From Meandrina meandrites (taxonomy: Eukaryota > Cnidaria > Anthozoa > Scleractinia > Meandrinidae): a stretch of DNA of 64,000 bases. Below the pieces are notes generated by a model. The model was not told the origin of the DNA. It saw only the letters and a list, made by a program, of their open reading frames with translations, and ran no database searches. Both the position numbers and the translations under genes were made by a program. Location: the NCBI GenBank assembly GCA_963693305.1, contig OY855911.1:27794939-27858938 (forward strand). The letters are read 5' to 3'. Shown here one piece after another: positions 12,320 through 21,383 of the stretch; within the stretch, counting starts at the first letter, position 1; the number at the start of each line of letters is the position of its first letter.

Positions 12320-14668
12320 AGATGTTGAGCGCTTCAGGGACCACGGTTTTGTTTTTCAAAATAGCAACGAACCTGTGCCAAAATGCACTTGCTCTCTTAA
12401 TGCCTGTCTTCATCTTGAGAGTACCATTAATCTTTAGTGTCTTCACATTTTGAATTTGACTCGGAATTAGTCTATCTTGCCCGCTGCCATTTCGTATTCT
12501 GACTCCAAAACACTGAGGTCCTCTCGCTTATTTGGATGCTCCGAATTTTTACAACTTCGATGCTATCGTCATCGATGAAAGATGGCCTGATGATTCTTGT
12601 CCGGACGATTTAATCCTCACAAAACGGAAATTACGATGACCAACAAACAGAAATTTCGTAATGCCGTTCGCTCGAGTTCACTCGTCCTCTGCAGTTCTGC
12701 TTTTCTTCAAAAATTTGTTCAACCAATCAAAGGCGCGAATTCAAAAATACTTCAATGTGATTGGCTACTTGTTCGCGGCAAAGCTGTTCTAAAAATAGCC
12801 TACACGCGAGGAGCGCGAGGTACACGCGAAAGACATATCTCAAAGCCTATTACCAGAGATGTAGACTTCTAGTTATGGACTTCTGACTGTACCATGTCTT
12901 ATTGTTTATGGACAGGCCCCGTTCTACTTCTTGCAAGAAGTTACATATGCACTCAACAGACATCGAGGAGTTAAAGGAAAAATACGCACTAGCTTGAAAA
13001 GCTAGAAAAATGGCGTAAAAGAAAAACAAAACAAGACGGTAAAGCTTGAAACAAGAAAGGATTGAAAACAACATTACACCATTGGCTAGTTGTGTAGCTT
13101 GAGTACACTTCAGATACACCCGCCGTGCACCTTAATACGAGAGACTTTTGAATAGCTACTTTGACTTCTTATACAGACTTGTATTACATTTTGCGTTGTT
13201 ACATTTTGCGTTAAAAAAGTTATTACATTTTGCGTTGGAAAGTTAATACATTTTGCGTTGAACACTTTATTACATTTTGCGTCAATGTTATTACATTTTG
13301 CGTCAGTATTACATTTTGCGGCGATTGTTATTACATTTTGCGTTAGTATTACATTTTGCGGCGATTATTACATTTTGCGGCGTAACAAACGTGGAATAAA
13401 AGCGCTCGAAGAAATAGAATTTTACCTTATTTTCAATAAAATAAAGAAAAGGTACTCACCTTTCTTGATTTCTGTTGTCCTTTTGGGCTATTTCATCGTT
13501 TTTGGGGGTTTTCAGGTCATTTCTTCGATCGATTTCTCGAATCGTGAGTTTGGGACGTCAGTGGTATATTTTTAACATATACTGCGAAGATCGTTTTTAT
13601 CTTCTATTTCTCAAGAAAGATCTTATCTTTTTCAAATAGATCTTTCATAGACAATCCCTGATTTTTTTTTTTTTCGTTTTTTTTAGCTCCTTCCAAATAA
13701 CAAATTTTGATGAGGGCTATAAACCAAGCGTCACGTACTTCGAAGAGTTATACCTCGTTCACAGTAGTCTCCAATCCACCTCGATAAATTGCATGCACAT
13801 GTGTAGTTCACGTGACTGCTCACGCATGTCGCATTGTTTTGACACTGATGCTTGATGCAGTAGTCGGCAGCTACACAAAATAAAATTGAAACATAAAATT
13901 ATATATTGTCATTAACTAATGACCCTTTTTTATGCTGACAAGGCATAAATGTTTGTTGTTCTCACTTTCTGTTTTCATGTCACAGTGAGCAAGAATGGAG
14001 TTCCCAGACCACGCATAATCCAACCAGTAATTTCCGCTGACCGCTTGTGCTCCTTCACTCGCCTTGATCTCTCCACACGAATCAGCAGGCAGCTCAGGAA
14101 TGGAACCGAGGGGAACTGGGAAATAAGCACAAAAACATTGAATACAAGGCAAGCAAGAAAGTAAAGGAGGGGAAAGTGTCCCCCCAGCGAATCTAATGGA
14201 TACCATTCCATTATGAGACGCTATAAAGCTCCTTCATCGTTGCTGTTCAAAGAAAATGCACTGAACAATAAGAGCAAAAATGTCTGTTAAGTAATTTACC
14301 TTTATCTAAGTAATAACTTGTTTATCGCAATATTAATTCAGTTTACCTCTGTTCGGTGACTTTTCCATGTAATATCTTTCGCTGCTCTTGACAAAATCCT
14401 CTGGCCTGGCTTCCTTAGTCCTATTATTCAACTCACATACGTCTTTGAACATGACATAGTTATAACTTTGACATCTGACTTCAGAGTTGCACGCTTTTCT
14501 ACAATCGAAGGAACCTGGCCGAGCATTGAGCGTCTTAAAGGTGTGGCTCTTGAGCATTCTTTGATAGATGGAGTAAGTTTCGATTCCACATTGCTGACTG
14601 TCAATGCTTTGGAATATTACAGACACGATCAACAGTTCGCTGAGAATGAGTTTCTGTTGCCGAGACAT
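9522..14668 (-). CDS. Secreted PAN/Apple-EGF-discoidin (F5/8 type C) protein, copy B (3' end uncertain)
   Basis: Five exons mirror copy A: 14668-14347, 14115-13966, 13870-13754, 10238-9904 and 9660-9522. The last four have exactly the same lengths as in copy A (150, 117, 335 and 139 bases), and all phases are kept. The signal peptide begins MSRQQKLILSELLIVSVIF. PAN-like, fibrinogen-like, EGF and F5/8 type C domains follow in the same order. No stop or frameshift is seen, so the copy looks functional. Differences cluster in the discoidin domain, for example GNIAGAWVPATQDTNQWLQV against GKAGAWVVATRDNNQWLQI, and AWIDSIAM against AWIYFISM, which may change ligand preference. The intron between EGF and discoidin exons is 3.5 kb because of a fold-back element. 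Read-through after the last exon would stop at 9477-9475. Confidence 0.85.
10419..10470 (+). repeat. tRNA-like SINE head, copy B
   Basis: Homologue of 4925-4980. The A-box-like GGTCAGCTGGTAGAG is better preserved here, with a B-box-like AGTTCGATGCC. It lies about 70 bases from the fold-back element. Confidence 0.5.
10540..13563. mobile_element. 3.0-kb fold-back DNA element with mirrored arrays of a 15-bp unit
   Basis: The terminal inverted repeats read CACAGGAGTCCCAAACTCAC on the left and CACTGACGTCCCAAACTCAC on the complement of the right end. The similarity continues through ATCGATCGAAGAAATGA. A 7-bp direct duplication GTATATT flanks the element (10533-10539 and 13564-13570). Inside each end lies an array of CGCAAAATGTAATAA units, about nine at 10747-10935 and about ten in inverted orientation at 13178-13385. 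Further in, 11375-11475 and 12785-12895 are also inverted copies of each other. Unit A has the uninterrupted site at about 5020-5050. No transposase is recognised, so it is probably non-autonomous. A hAT- or P-like origin is possible from the duplication length and the CA start. Confidence 0.8.
12258..12319. repeat. (TAAA)n microsatellite inside the fold-back element
   Basis: An uninterrupted TAAA run near the centre of the fold-back element, between its two inverted halves. Confidence 0.95.
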
Positions 14669-14885
14669 TTGCAGTTGATCACTTTTACTGGAATCTCCTG
14701 CAAATGATTAAAATAATAATAATAATTAGCTGGTTTACCTCGCGGGAAAGGAAACGTTCAGTGTACGTAAAACCAGATCAGGAAGCTTTTTCAAAAACGT
14801 AGAATGAATAGTTATTCTGAGAGTTAAATGCTGTCTCATTGAAATTTCAAACGGTAGAAATTGTACTACGAGAGATCTTTGGCCT

Positions 14886-15045
14886 AAGTTGTGGTCACGT
14901 CCCTAACGGGTAGTTTGGCATTTAGGGATAAGAAATATTAATGAATGATACAAACACTGGTAATCTTCAAGGGCAAACTGCCATTAAGAATTACCACGGC
15001 AAAGCCTGAGATCTTAAATATATTTTCCGTACATGTATTGTAATG
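14886..15045. repeat. Truncated third tandem unit
   Basis: The sequence GTCACGTCCCTAACGGGTAG and what follows, to about 15045, matches 199-345 of unit A and 7012-7150 of unit B at lower identity. The similarity fades after that. This shows that the array once had at least three units or was broken by a later rearrangement. Confidence 0.7.
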
Positions 15046-15655
15046 AGGGTGCGCATGGGGTTAACTGATAGCTGAGAATATGGCCAAAATTTTTAAACTG
15101 TCAGCCGAGAAATGGCAGTTTTAACTGATAGCTGAGAAGTGTACAGATAACTGCCAGCTGAGATGGTTGACCTTTTTCGCCCTAGATAGAGGCGGAAACA
15201 GCGTAGTTTTAACAATTTAAGCCCAGTTTGCCATAAGTTCAGAAATTGGTAGAATGTTATAGGATAGACAGCGTTAAATCCCAGACTACGCTCCCGAGAG
15301 GACTTTCGGTCGCTTGATGAAATTAGCAGAATTAAAAAAAAAAGCTTGCGTTTCGACCTACTGTACATATATCGTCCATACAAAATGTTTAGTTCACAGA
15401 ACGACTAATTTGTTTTACGTTCTCAACGTTTCGCAGAGACGTTTTTGCCCCCTGGGCTTTTTTGCGGCAGAGATTTCACGCAACCCGGCAACATCGACGC
15501 GAGAATCCACGTGATTAAATTCCCGTGTATCCGCGCGTGTTTATGACGTCGAGGATGGCTTTTCCTGTTCTAAAAATCAAAAAAAATTGTCTCGTATCAT
15601 AGGGGTGGGAGGATCTCGCGCTTTACCGTCTCCGTCCCCGATAATGGCTCCTGAT
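15046..15655. other. Intergenic stretch
   Basis: The phrase TTAACTGATAGCTGAGAA occurs at 15060-15078 and 15119-15137, with a near copy between them. I see no coding exon or recognisable element in the rest. Confidence 0.5.
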
Positions 15656-15761
15656 AATACATGGTTGCGTGGAGATATGAAATTTATTTTCGAGTGTTCT
15701 ACTCTAGATATCGATTTGAACACGAGTAGAGAAATTTCATATCTCCAAGCAACCATGTATT
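15656..15761. mobile_element. Short hairpin MITE
   Basis: The arms 15656-15685 and 15732-15761 are inverted copies (AATACATGGTTGC...GGAGATATGAAATTT) around a loop of about 46 bases. The structure fits a palindromic MITE; no target duplication was settled. Confidence 0.7.
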
Positions 15762-16258
15762 ATTTTGTTTATAAACCTGCTAATAGCGAGGTTTATGAAG
15801 GTTTTCCGAAGATTTTCAAATTGTTGTCCGGTGGTCATACGAATTTTTCCGAACATTTTCCGAACTTTTCCGAGCATTTCCGAAGATTGCCGAGGAAGAT
15901 CAGACGATTTTTCGACTTAAGATCGATAAACTTTGGCTCATTCAGCAGTGAAATAAGGCAAAATCGTCATCAAAGGTGACAAAATTGATATCTTCACATG
16001 TACATGATGTAAAAGGTATAAATAAGAGTTTTTATGGTTCTGGGGGACGCTGTCTCAAAATTAGAGACGTTTATATGGATTTTGAACCATGTTTGAAGGT
16101 CCAAAACTTGGCCTCTGTTCATCCTAATAGCATCAAATTTGGTCAGATGACCAATCTTGATGAGATCGTTGGTGTGGTGGTGTCTGTTTATCAATTGGTT
16201 AAAACTTGAAACTCGCCTCAGTTCCCTGCGCAATTCCGGCTAGAATGGCCAATGCTCG
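15762..16258. other. Intergenic stretch
   Basis: Two overlapping open frames on opposite strands (15976-16209 plus, 15994-16233 minus) are shadows of each other and have no recognisable domain. A short CGAACTTTTCCGAGCATTTC simple stretch lies near 15845-15890. No gene is called. Confidence 0.5.
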
Positions 16259-16380
16259 TGAAATAAGGAAATAATTTCACTTGCGTTTTGTCAAAATTCT
16301 AATAATTGCCCTTGCCTGAAGGTTCGAGAAATTATTAGAATTTTGACGAAACGCAAGTGAAGTTATTTCCTCATTTCACT
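16259..16380. mobile_element. Hairpin MITE
   Basis: The arms 16259-16306 and 16331-16380 are near-perfect inverted copies that contain TCACTTGCGTTTTGTCAAAA. The loop is about 24 bases. Confidence 0.75.
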
Positions 16381-16770
16381 CGTCACCATTCGATTGCCCA
16401 TGCTCAGCTATCAGTTTATGGGCATAATATAAGCACAAGCGGAAGCGTACACAAGCAAACACGATCCATTGTCATCACATGACATTAGAAGCATGAGAGC
16501 ACAAGACTTGTGCTTATGAGGAGATTGTATTCGTCCTTCTTTTGCACTTATGCTTGTTTTTGTGCTTGTCATTCCCAATGAAAGCTAGCCTTTCTGCCTG
16601 TGAGCCGTAAGCTTTACTGTGTACTCCTACAAGACGTAAGCGTTGTGAATTCTAAGTAAATTATGCAAGAAGGTCTAGAACCTTAGGATACAATATCTGT
16701 TGTAAGTAGATAGTGTAGTGAAGACTATAAAAAAGCAGAGACCGATACAACGTAGAAAGGTTTTAAATTT

Positions 16771-16815
16771 GTGTACTATATTTCGGCTGGCCAAACCAGC
16801 CTTCTTCAGGTACAA
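16771..16815 (-). ncRNA. Hammerhead ribozyme motif of a Penelope-like element
   Basis: Read on the minus strand, the motif has the conserved core CTGAAGA, then stem II with GGCTGG pairing with CCAGCC across a short loop, then GAAA. A two-base-pair stem III without a loop (A-U, U-A) follows, and then an ATA cleavage triplet. The five bases after it, GTACA, pair with TGTAC just before the core to form stem I. This minimal form with a tiny stem III is the kind described for Penelope-like retroelements. One extra A between CTGAAGA and stem II departs from the strict consensus, so activity is uncertain. It lies 0.17 kb beyond the stop codon of the GIY-YIG frame, as expected for this family. Confidence 0.7.
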
Positions 16816-17892
16816 TGGGAAATTACATTGGAAGGGTTTTATATGTAGTGATTGCGGTATTTTGCATAATACCGGAAATACGTAAAGACGATAAAATTGA
16901 CCGTGTAAAATAAAAAAAAAAATAAAGTAAAATAAACTAAAAATAGTAAATAACTGATAAAACAGTACAGATAAATAAATCAGTATGTTTCTTCGCGAAT
17001 GTTAAGACCTTCGAGATCAATTGTCCTGCCTTTTAAGATTAAAAAAGGCTTCCCTGGCCTTACGGATTGAGTCCCTGTTTGAAAAGACTTTTTCGATGGG
17101 GATTAGTTGCATGTCATTAGCAGTGTGGTTAGGAGAGGAAAGGAAATGTTCTGCAACTGTAGTAGGTTTAGATTTAGTGTTAGGGTTATCTATATGGTAC
17201 GGCGGTGTTCGTTAAAACTGTCTTTTAAACGTCGTTTAGTCTCTCCTATGTATTGTAAATTACAGCGGTTACATTGAATCATGTAGATGAGGTTTTTAGT
17301 GTCACAGGTCAAGTTAGATTTATTGTGGCGCGTTTCATTAGTAGAAAAGAAGGTATATGTAGTAAGTCCGTCAGAAATGTAGGGGCCCCAGGTGGCGCAG
17401 TTTTTTCCACAACGGAAAGAACCGGAAGGGAGTTGGGGATGGGATTAGTAGAAATATAGAAGGAGGTTGGCTGTAACAAGTAAGTCACGAAGGTTAGGAG
17501 AACGCCTGAAGACAGGCAACTGTTGCTGAAAAACGTTTTTGCAACGGTTAGAGGAGAGCAGTAAATGATAATGTTTTTTGATGGTGCAAGAAATGCGAGG
17601 AAGTGATGGATTGAAAGTCGTTATAAATGGTATACGTTTAGGTTTGTTGCCGTCTTTGGTTTGTAGAGCGAGTCTGCGGGGGATGTCGGCTGCGCGTCAT
17701 GTGTATTTGTTTAGTGACAAGGTTGCGGCTGTAACCTCGTTTGAGGAGGTATGTAGTAAGTTGAGCAGCTCGAGTGTTGAACGTTTCGTCAGTAGAACAA
17801 ATACGTCGTAAACGGAGTGCTAGGCTGAAGGGAATGGCTTTTTTTAGTATGTAGGAGATGGCAAGTTCTAAGAATAAAGTAGATGTTGGTGT

Positions 17893-18561
17893 TTGTCAGC
17901 ATAGGCGTACGGGCAATTTTTTACCGGGGGGGGGGGGGGGGGGGGGGCGGCGGTGAACCATTTGCCCAAAACATTCTCACAAGTTGCCCAAATTTTTACG
18001 AAAAAGTCGAAAAGAAACGAGGGTCATATACGATGCTCTAACTATAGGCCTACTTACGAAGTGAAAATATTCTTACAAATGAATCTATCATATGAGCTCA
18101 TAAAACACGTTAAAAGAAATAGCTGTCTCTGCCATTTCGATGGCCAAAGATATCAATGATACGATCCATGTCATTGTTGACTACAGAGTTGGCATATGCC
18201 CTTTCAATGTTAATAACTGCGATGAACATTACTGACACGTTGTTGCCCCATGGTGTTGCGCGGGTAAGTTCTCAATCTGCGCAACACACTGAATGACCGT
18301 TCTGCTGAACACGATGTAGCAGGTATCACTGCAAGGATATGTACTACATTAATAACCAGAAACTCATCACATGCTGGGCAACCACTGTCTCGTATGAATT
18401 TAACTGTCTTTATACCACGCCGACTTCAGGTTAAAATAGAAAATATCTATCTCTTCAAAAAACAAAAACATTGAAATTTCTTTTGCTACCCAAAAAATCT
18501 GAGTTGCCCAAAATTTAGGGGGGCTGCAGCCCCCCCAGCCCCCCCCCCCCCCCCCCCCCCC
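17893..18561. mobile_element. Poly-G/poly-C-bounded insertion inside the Penelope-like element
   Basis: Removing this stretch rejoins the interrupted reverse-transcriptase reading frame. A short repeat TGTCAG occurs at both junctions. The element starts CATAGGCGTACGGGC, runs into a G run (17929-17947) and TTGCCCAAA, and ends with the inverted order TTGCCCAAAATTTAG, GGGGGGCTGCAGCCCCCC and a long C run. This is the layout of a small non-autonomous DNA transposon. No transposase is seen. Confidence 0.7.
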
Positions 18562-18865
18562 CTGTCAGTAGGTTTCGTATAGAGGTCAGCACAAATGTTA
18601 CCGTCGTAAGTTAAAGAGACATTAACGCCAGGGAAAGGCACGTTAGTAGCGGAGTGTGAGCTGGTGAATTTAATACCAGTAGGACCATCGTCTACGGTTG
18701 CTTGCTTGTTTAAACAGTGTATTGAAGGTCGGCCTTAATTAAGTAAAATTATTAACCTCTTACTAACCGAGCGCGAGCCCGACCAAGAAAGAACTAATCA
18801 CAACGCTCGGACTTACCTCAGACTGCCTTGCCATATAGTAATAATAATATATTATTTTGTGTGTT

Positions 18866-19089
18866 GGGAGGCGCAGTGGCCTAATGGTTAGCGCGCCGGA
18901 CTCCGGATCGGGCGGTCCGGGTTCGAGCCCTGGCCGGGGGACTGCGTTGTGTTCTTGGGCAAGACACTTTACTCTCATAGTGCCTCTCTCCACCCAGGCC
19001 CCAGTTGTTCAAAGGGTGGATAACGCTATCCACCGGATAAATCGCTATCCAGCGGATAAGTGTTGGCAAAACAAACTACACTATCCACC

Positions 19090-19125
<36 letters not shown>

Positions 19126-19320
19126 CTTTGAACAACTGGGGCCAGGTGTATAAATGGGTACCGGCGAATTTACTGCTGAGTTGAGCAAAAATGGACTAGC
19201 ATCCCATCTAGGGGGGAGTAGAAATACTCCTAGTCGCTTCATGCTACGGAAACCGGGCTCCGGATATGATCGACAAACCAACGGTCATGAAGGCCGGGGC
19301 TTAATTTACCTTACGAATTC
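18866..19320 (+). mobile_element. tRNA-derived SINE (family 1), interrupted by a MITE
   Basis: The head has a typical A box (GTGGCCTAATGGTTAG) and B box (GGTTCGAGCCC), followed by a conserved body (TTGGGCAAGACACTTTACTC, then GTATAAATGGGTACCGG). A palindromic MITE at 18999-19141 splits the body. A decayed relative lies at 43270-43460. The tRNA-like part does not fold as a real tRNA gene because there is no acceptor-stem match at its end. Confidence 0.8.
18999..19141. mobile_element. Palindromic MITE nested in a SINE, 5-bp target duplication
   Basis: The inverted repeat CCCCAGTTGTTCAAAGGGTG opens and closes the element, and the arms continue through GGATAACGCTATCCACCGGA. A 5-bp duplication CCAGG flanks it (18994-18998 and 19142-19146). 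A diverged copy lies at 28476-28620 in an APP intron. Confidence 0.85.
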
Positions 19321-20066
19321 TTGCACGACTTTATGTATTTTCAATGTTCTCAGTCTTTGAAGAACATGTTTTCTTTTTCTTATAAGCGATCCTTTTTACT
19401 TTAAAGAACTGTAGAGGGTTGGGAATGTGACGCACTGTGAAGCCCTAACCAGTGGGTTATTTGGCCTTGTAAGCTGCTAACACAATGGGTAATTTGATCA
19501 CAAATTTTCTAAAGAACCAAAGGCCCGGAGTTTGCCCTAGAGGGACCTCGGACGCTTTTGGATTTGACTGGGTACATCGAGAGAAGAAACGAGAAAAGTA
19601 ATGGGCTTAATACACCATATTTAGGCTTCGAGGAAATGACTTCTAATTAAGAAGCATTCGCATTATAGAACAAACAAACATCGATAATAGGCAAAGGCTA
19701 ATGCACACAGAAATACCGAAAAAGATAAGGAAATTTCATTCTCTAAGACAAAAAGCTCTTGAGTTACCTCTGTAGGGTCTCTGGAGAACCCAGTTTATAA
19801 TATAAAATGGGTCGAGCTTTTTTTCGTTTTCTCGTTGACTCGAGACCGTACTCCGCACGGCAAAACGCGTATTTTTTCACATCATCCACTTTTTCGAGAA
19901 AAACTATCAGCTTATACTCTCAGTTGATCTTCTGTATGTAATTTTCCGAAAATTTTTACCATTTTCAAGGGGAAAGCACTCAAGGAATTCACCAAACGAA
20001 GAGTTAAATATTCAGGCAGAAACAAATTTGTTGGGAGCTGCAATTCAAGAGATTACGACGATCCTT
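19321..20066. other. Intergenic stretch
   Basis: I see no coding frame of note, no inverted repeat and no tRNA-like box here. Confidence 0.5.
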
Positions 20067-20075
20067 CCAATTCGG

Positions 20076-20154
20076 TAGCCTGAATTTCAGACTATTCCTC
20101 TGGTCGAGAGCTAGCGTGTGACCAGAGGACGTGGGCTGAAATTCAGGCTACTGA
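20076..20154. mobile_element. 79-bp palindromic MITE with 9-bp target duplication
   Basis: The arms TAGCCTGAATTTCAG (20076-20090) and CTGAAATTCAGGCTA (20136-20150) frame a second inner inverted pair, CCTCTGGTC/GACCAGAGG. The 9-bp direct repeat CCAATTCGG is found on both sides (20067-20075 and 20155-20163). That length fits Mutator-like elements. Confidence 0.75.
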
Positions 20155-20365
20155 CCAATTCGGCTGTTGTTAAGCTTTCAGGTCTCCTTAATTTTTTTTT
20201 GGATGCTTTTCAAGCGTTCTACAGGAACCAAAAAAATATCGACAGAAAGGTTTAAGGCAGTTATAGCGTTTTTTGCTTCTAGCTGTAAATCACGCACCAT
20301 TTGTTTGACTCCCGTGACTGCTGAAGTGATTCCCAATCATCTTGCAATTCATTCATTCATTCATT

Positions 20366-20372
20366 TATCTAT

Positions 20373-20460
<88 letters not shown>

Positions 20461-20491
20461 TTATTTCATTATTTATTTATTTATTTATTTC
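20366..20491. repeat. (TTTA)n microsatellite
   Basis: A long ATTT/TTTA tetranucleotide run, briefly interrupted near 20460-20472 and preceded by an ATTC run. Confidence 0.95.
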
Positions 20492-20694
20492 TCTGAAAAG
20501 CGTGTTTATTCCATTCTTGAGCCTGATCTAAACCAAGATCCAGCTATAATTTGCTCCTGTTTTCAAATTGGCCCTTGCCTGATTCATTTATTCACTTGTG
20601 TTTTCTGATTCTCTTAACCTCCAGAATATAAATAATAACCAGAACGTCTGATCATGATATAAATAATGATAAATAAATGGGAATACGCAGTGGC

Positions 20695-20900
20695 ACTTCC
20701 ACAGTGTGGCTTGGCATCAAATAGGCATTAATTAATTCAAGTGGCTTTTGTGGAGGGAGAAAAATTGGAGGACCTGAGAAAAACCCTCGTATCGGAGCAA
20801 GGACGAGAACCAACAACAAACTCAACTCACGTATGACGCTGGGTCCGGAATAGAACCCGAGCATTCTACTGTGCTGTGGCCCCATGCCCCACTGGGGGTA
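20695..20900 (-). mobile_element. tRNA-derived SINE (family 2), minus orientation
   Basis: On the minus strand the copy has a tRNA-like head (GCACAGTAGAATGCTCGGGT, then TTCTATTCCGG) and a conserved body with TTGTTGGTTCTCGTCCTTGC and TCTCCCTCCACAAAA. Related copies lie at 26866-27045, 51292-51515 and, decayed, 41340-41465. Confidence 0.75.
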
Positions 20901-21159
20901 TAAGGATTTATGATGTTCTACTGCGCTATATATCCCTGCCTCTTTAATATAATATTTTGGCGCCAAGGAACGTCCGTCCACACAGGGAGTGCCGTGCGTC
21001 ACAAAAAGTTGACTTCCTGCCACGCGCAATATTTCAATGAAATGAAGCAACATTTATGGACAGCAGTGACGAAAGTGCCAAATTTGAAGCATGGCTCGGA
21101 ATATATGAATAATTTAGCATTTAGCGGGCAATGTTTCTGGCGGTTTCTTTGGTCAGCCA

Positions 21160-21383
21160 CAAAGAGACTGCATTGAAAACGCCAATAACGCAAAATATCT
21201 CTCCCAGCAACCAATCAGATCACCGCAAACTTTTGTCATGCAAATATCACCTTATTTCCATATCACGTGACCACATCAATTTCGCAGTCCGTGCATGTTC
21301 TGTGGTTCCGAGACGATTATCAGCCATTTTGAGTTTTGTTTTCGCGTTTTGACTGAAGTTTTGAAGTATATTACGACCCAGGA
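21160..21383 (+). promoter_or_regulatory. Presumed APP promoter and 5' leader
   Basis: The 220 bases before the APP start codon contain a CCAAT box in the context AGCAACCAATCAGATCA (about 21207-21223). No TATA box is seen near it. The transcription start cannot be fixed from sequence alone. Confidence 0.4.

Larger units (their letters stand above)
6870..14860. repeat. Tandem segmental duplication, unit B
   Basis: This is the second full unit of the array and is homologous to unit A throughout. It is longer because it contains the 3,024-bp fold-back element at 10540-13563. It carries gene copy B. A poly-G run at 7926-7939 and scattered small indels distinguish it from unit A. The region 6870-9500 holds no exon that I can support. 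Confidence 0.85.
16771..18735 (-). mobile_element. Penelope-like retroelement, 5'-truncated, with reverse transcriptase C-terminus and GIY-YIG domain
   Basis: The minus strand reads, in order, a reverse-transcriptase fragment (FTSSHSATNVPFPGVNVSL, then DGNICADLYTKPTD), then AIPFSLALRLRRICS, RIPFITTFNPSLPRI and RRSPNLRDLLVTANL. A GIY-YIG endonuclease domain follows, with NLIYMIQCNRCNLQYIGET, RRL and NEHRR, and ends EGLNIREETY with a stop at 16982-16980. The frame has at least one frameshift near 17700 and one stop near 17437, so it is dead, although the GIY-YIG part itself is open. The 5' end is lost at about 18735. A later insertion at 17893-18561 splits the codons for TKPT and DKHQ. Confidence 0.85.

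Noticed and set aside
10747..13385. Regularly spaced repeats that might suggest a CRISPR array
   Set aside because: The spacers are only a few bases long and mirrored between the two ends of a transposon, and the window is clearly eukaryotic.
15093..16233. Several 60-130-residue frames in 15.1-16.2 kb
   Set aside because: They overlap on both strands, lie across MITEs and show no recognisable domain.
18866..18945. Possible tRNA gene with good A and B boxes
   Set aside because: There is no closing acceptor stem, and the downstream body is shared with another dispersed copy, so it is a SINE.
20167..20608. Open frames encoding YLFI repeats
   Set aside because: They are translations of the (TTTA)n microsatellite.
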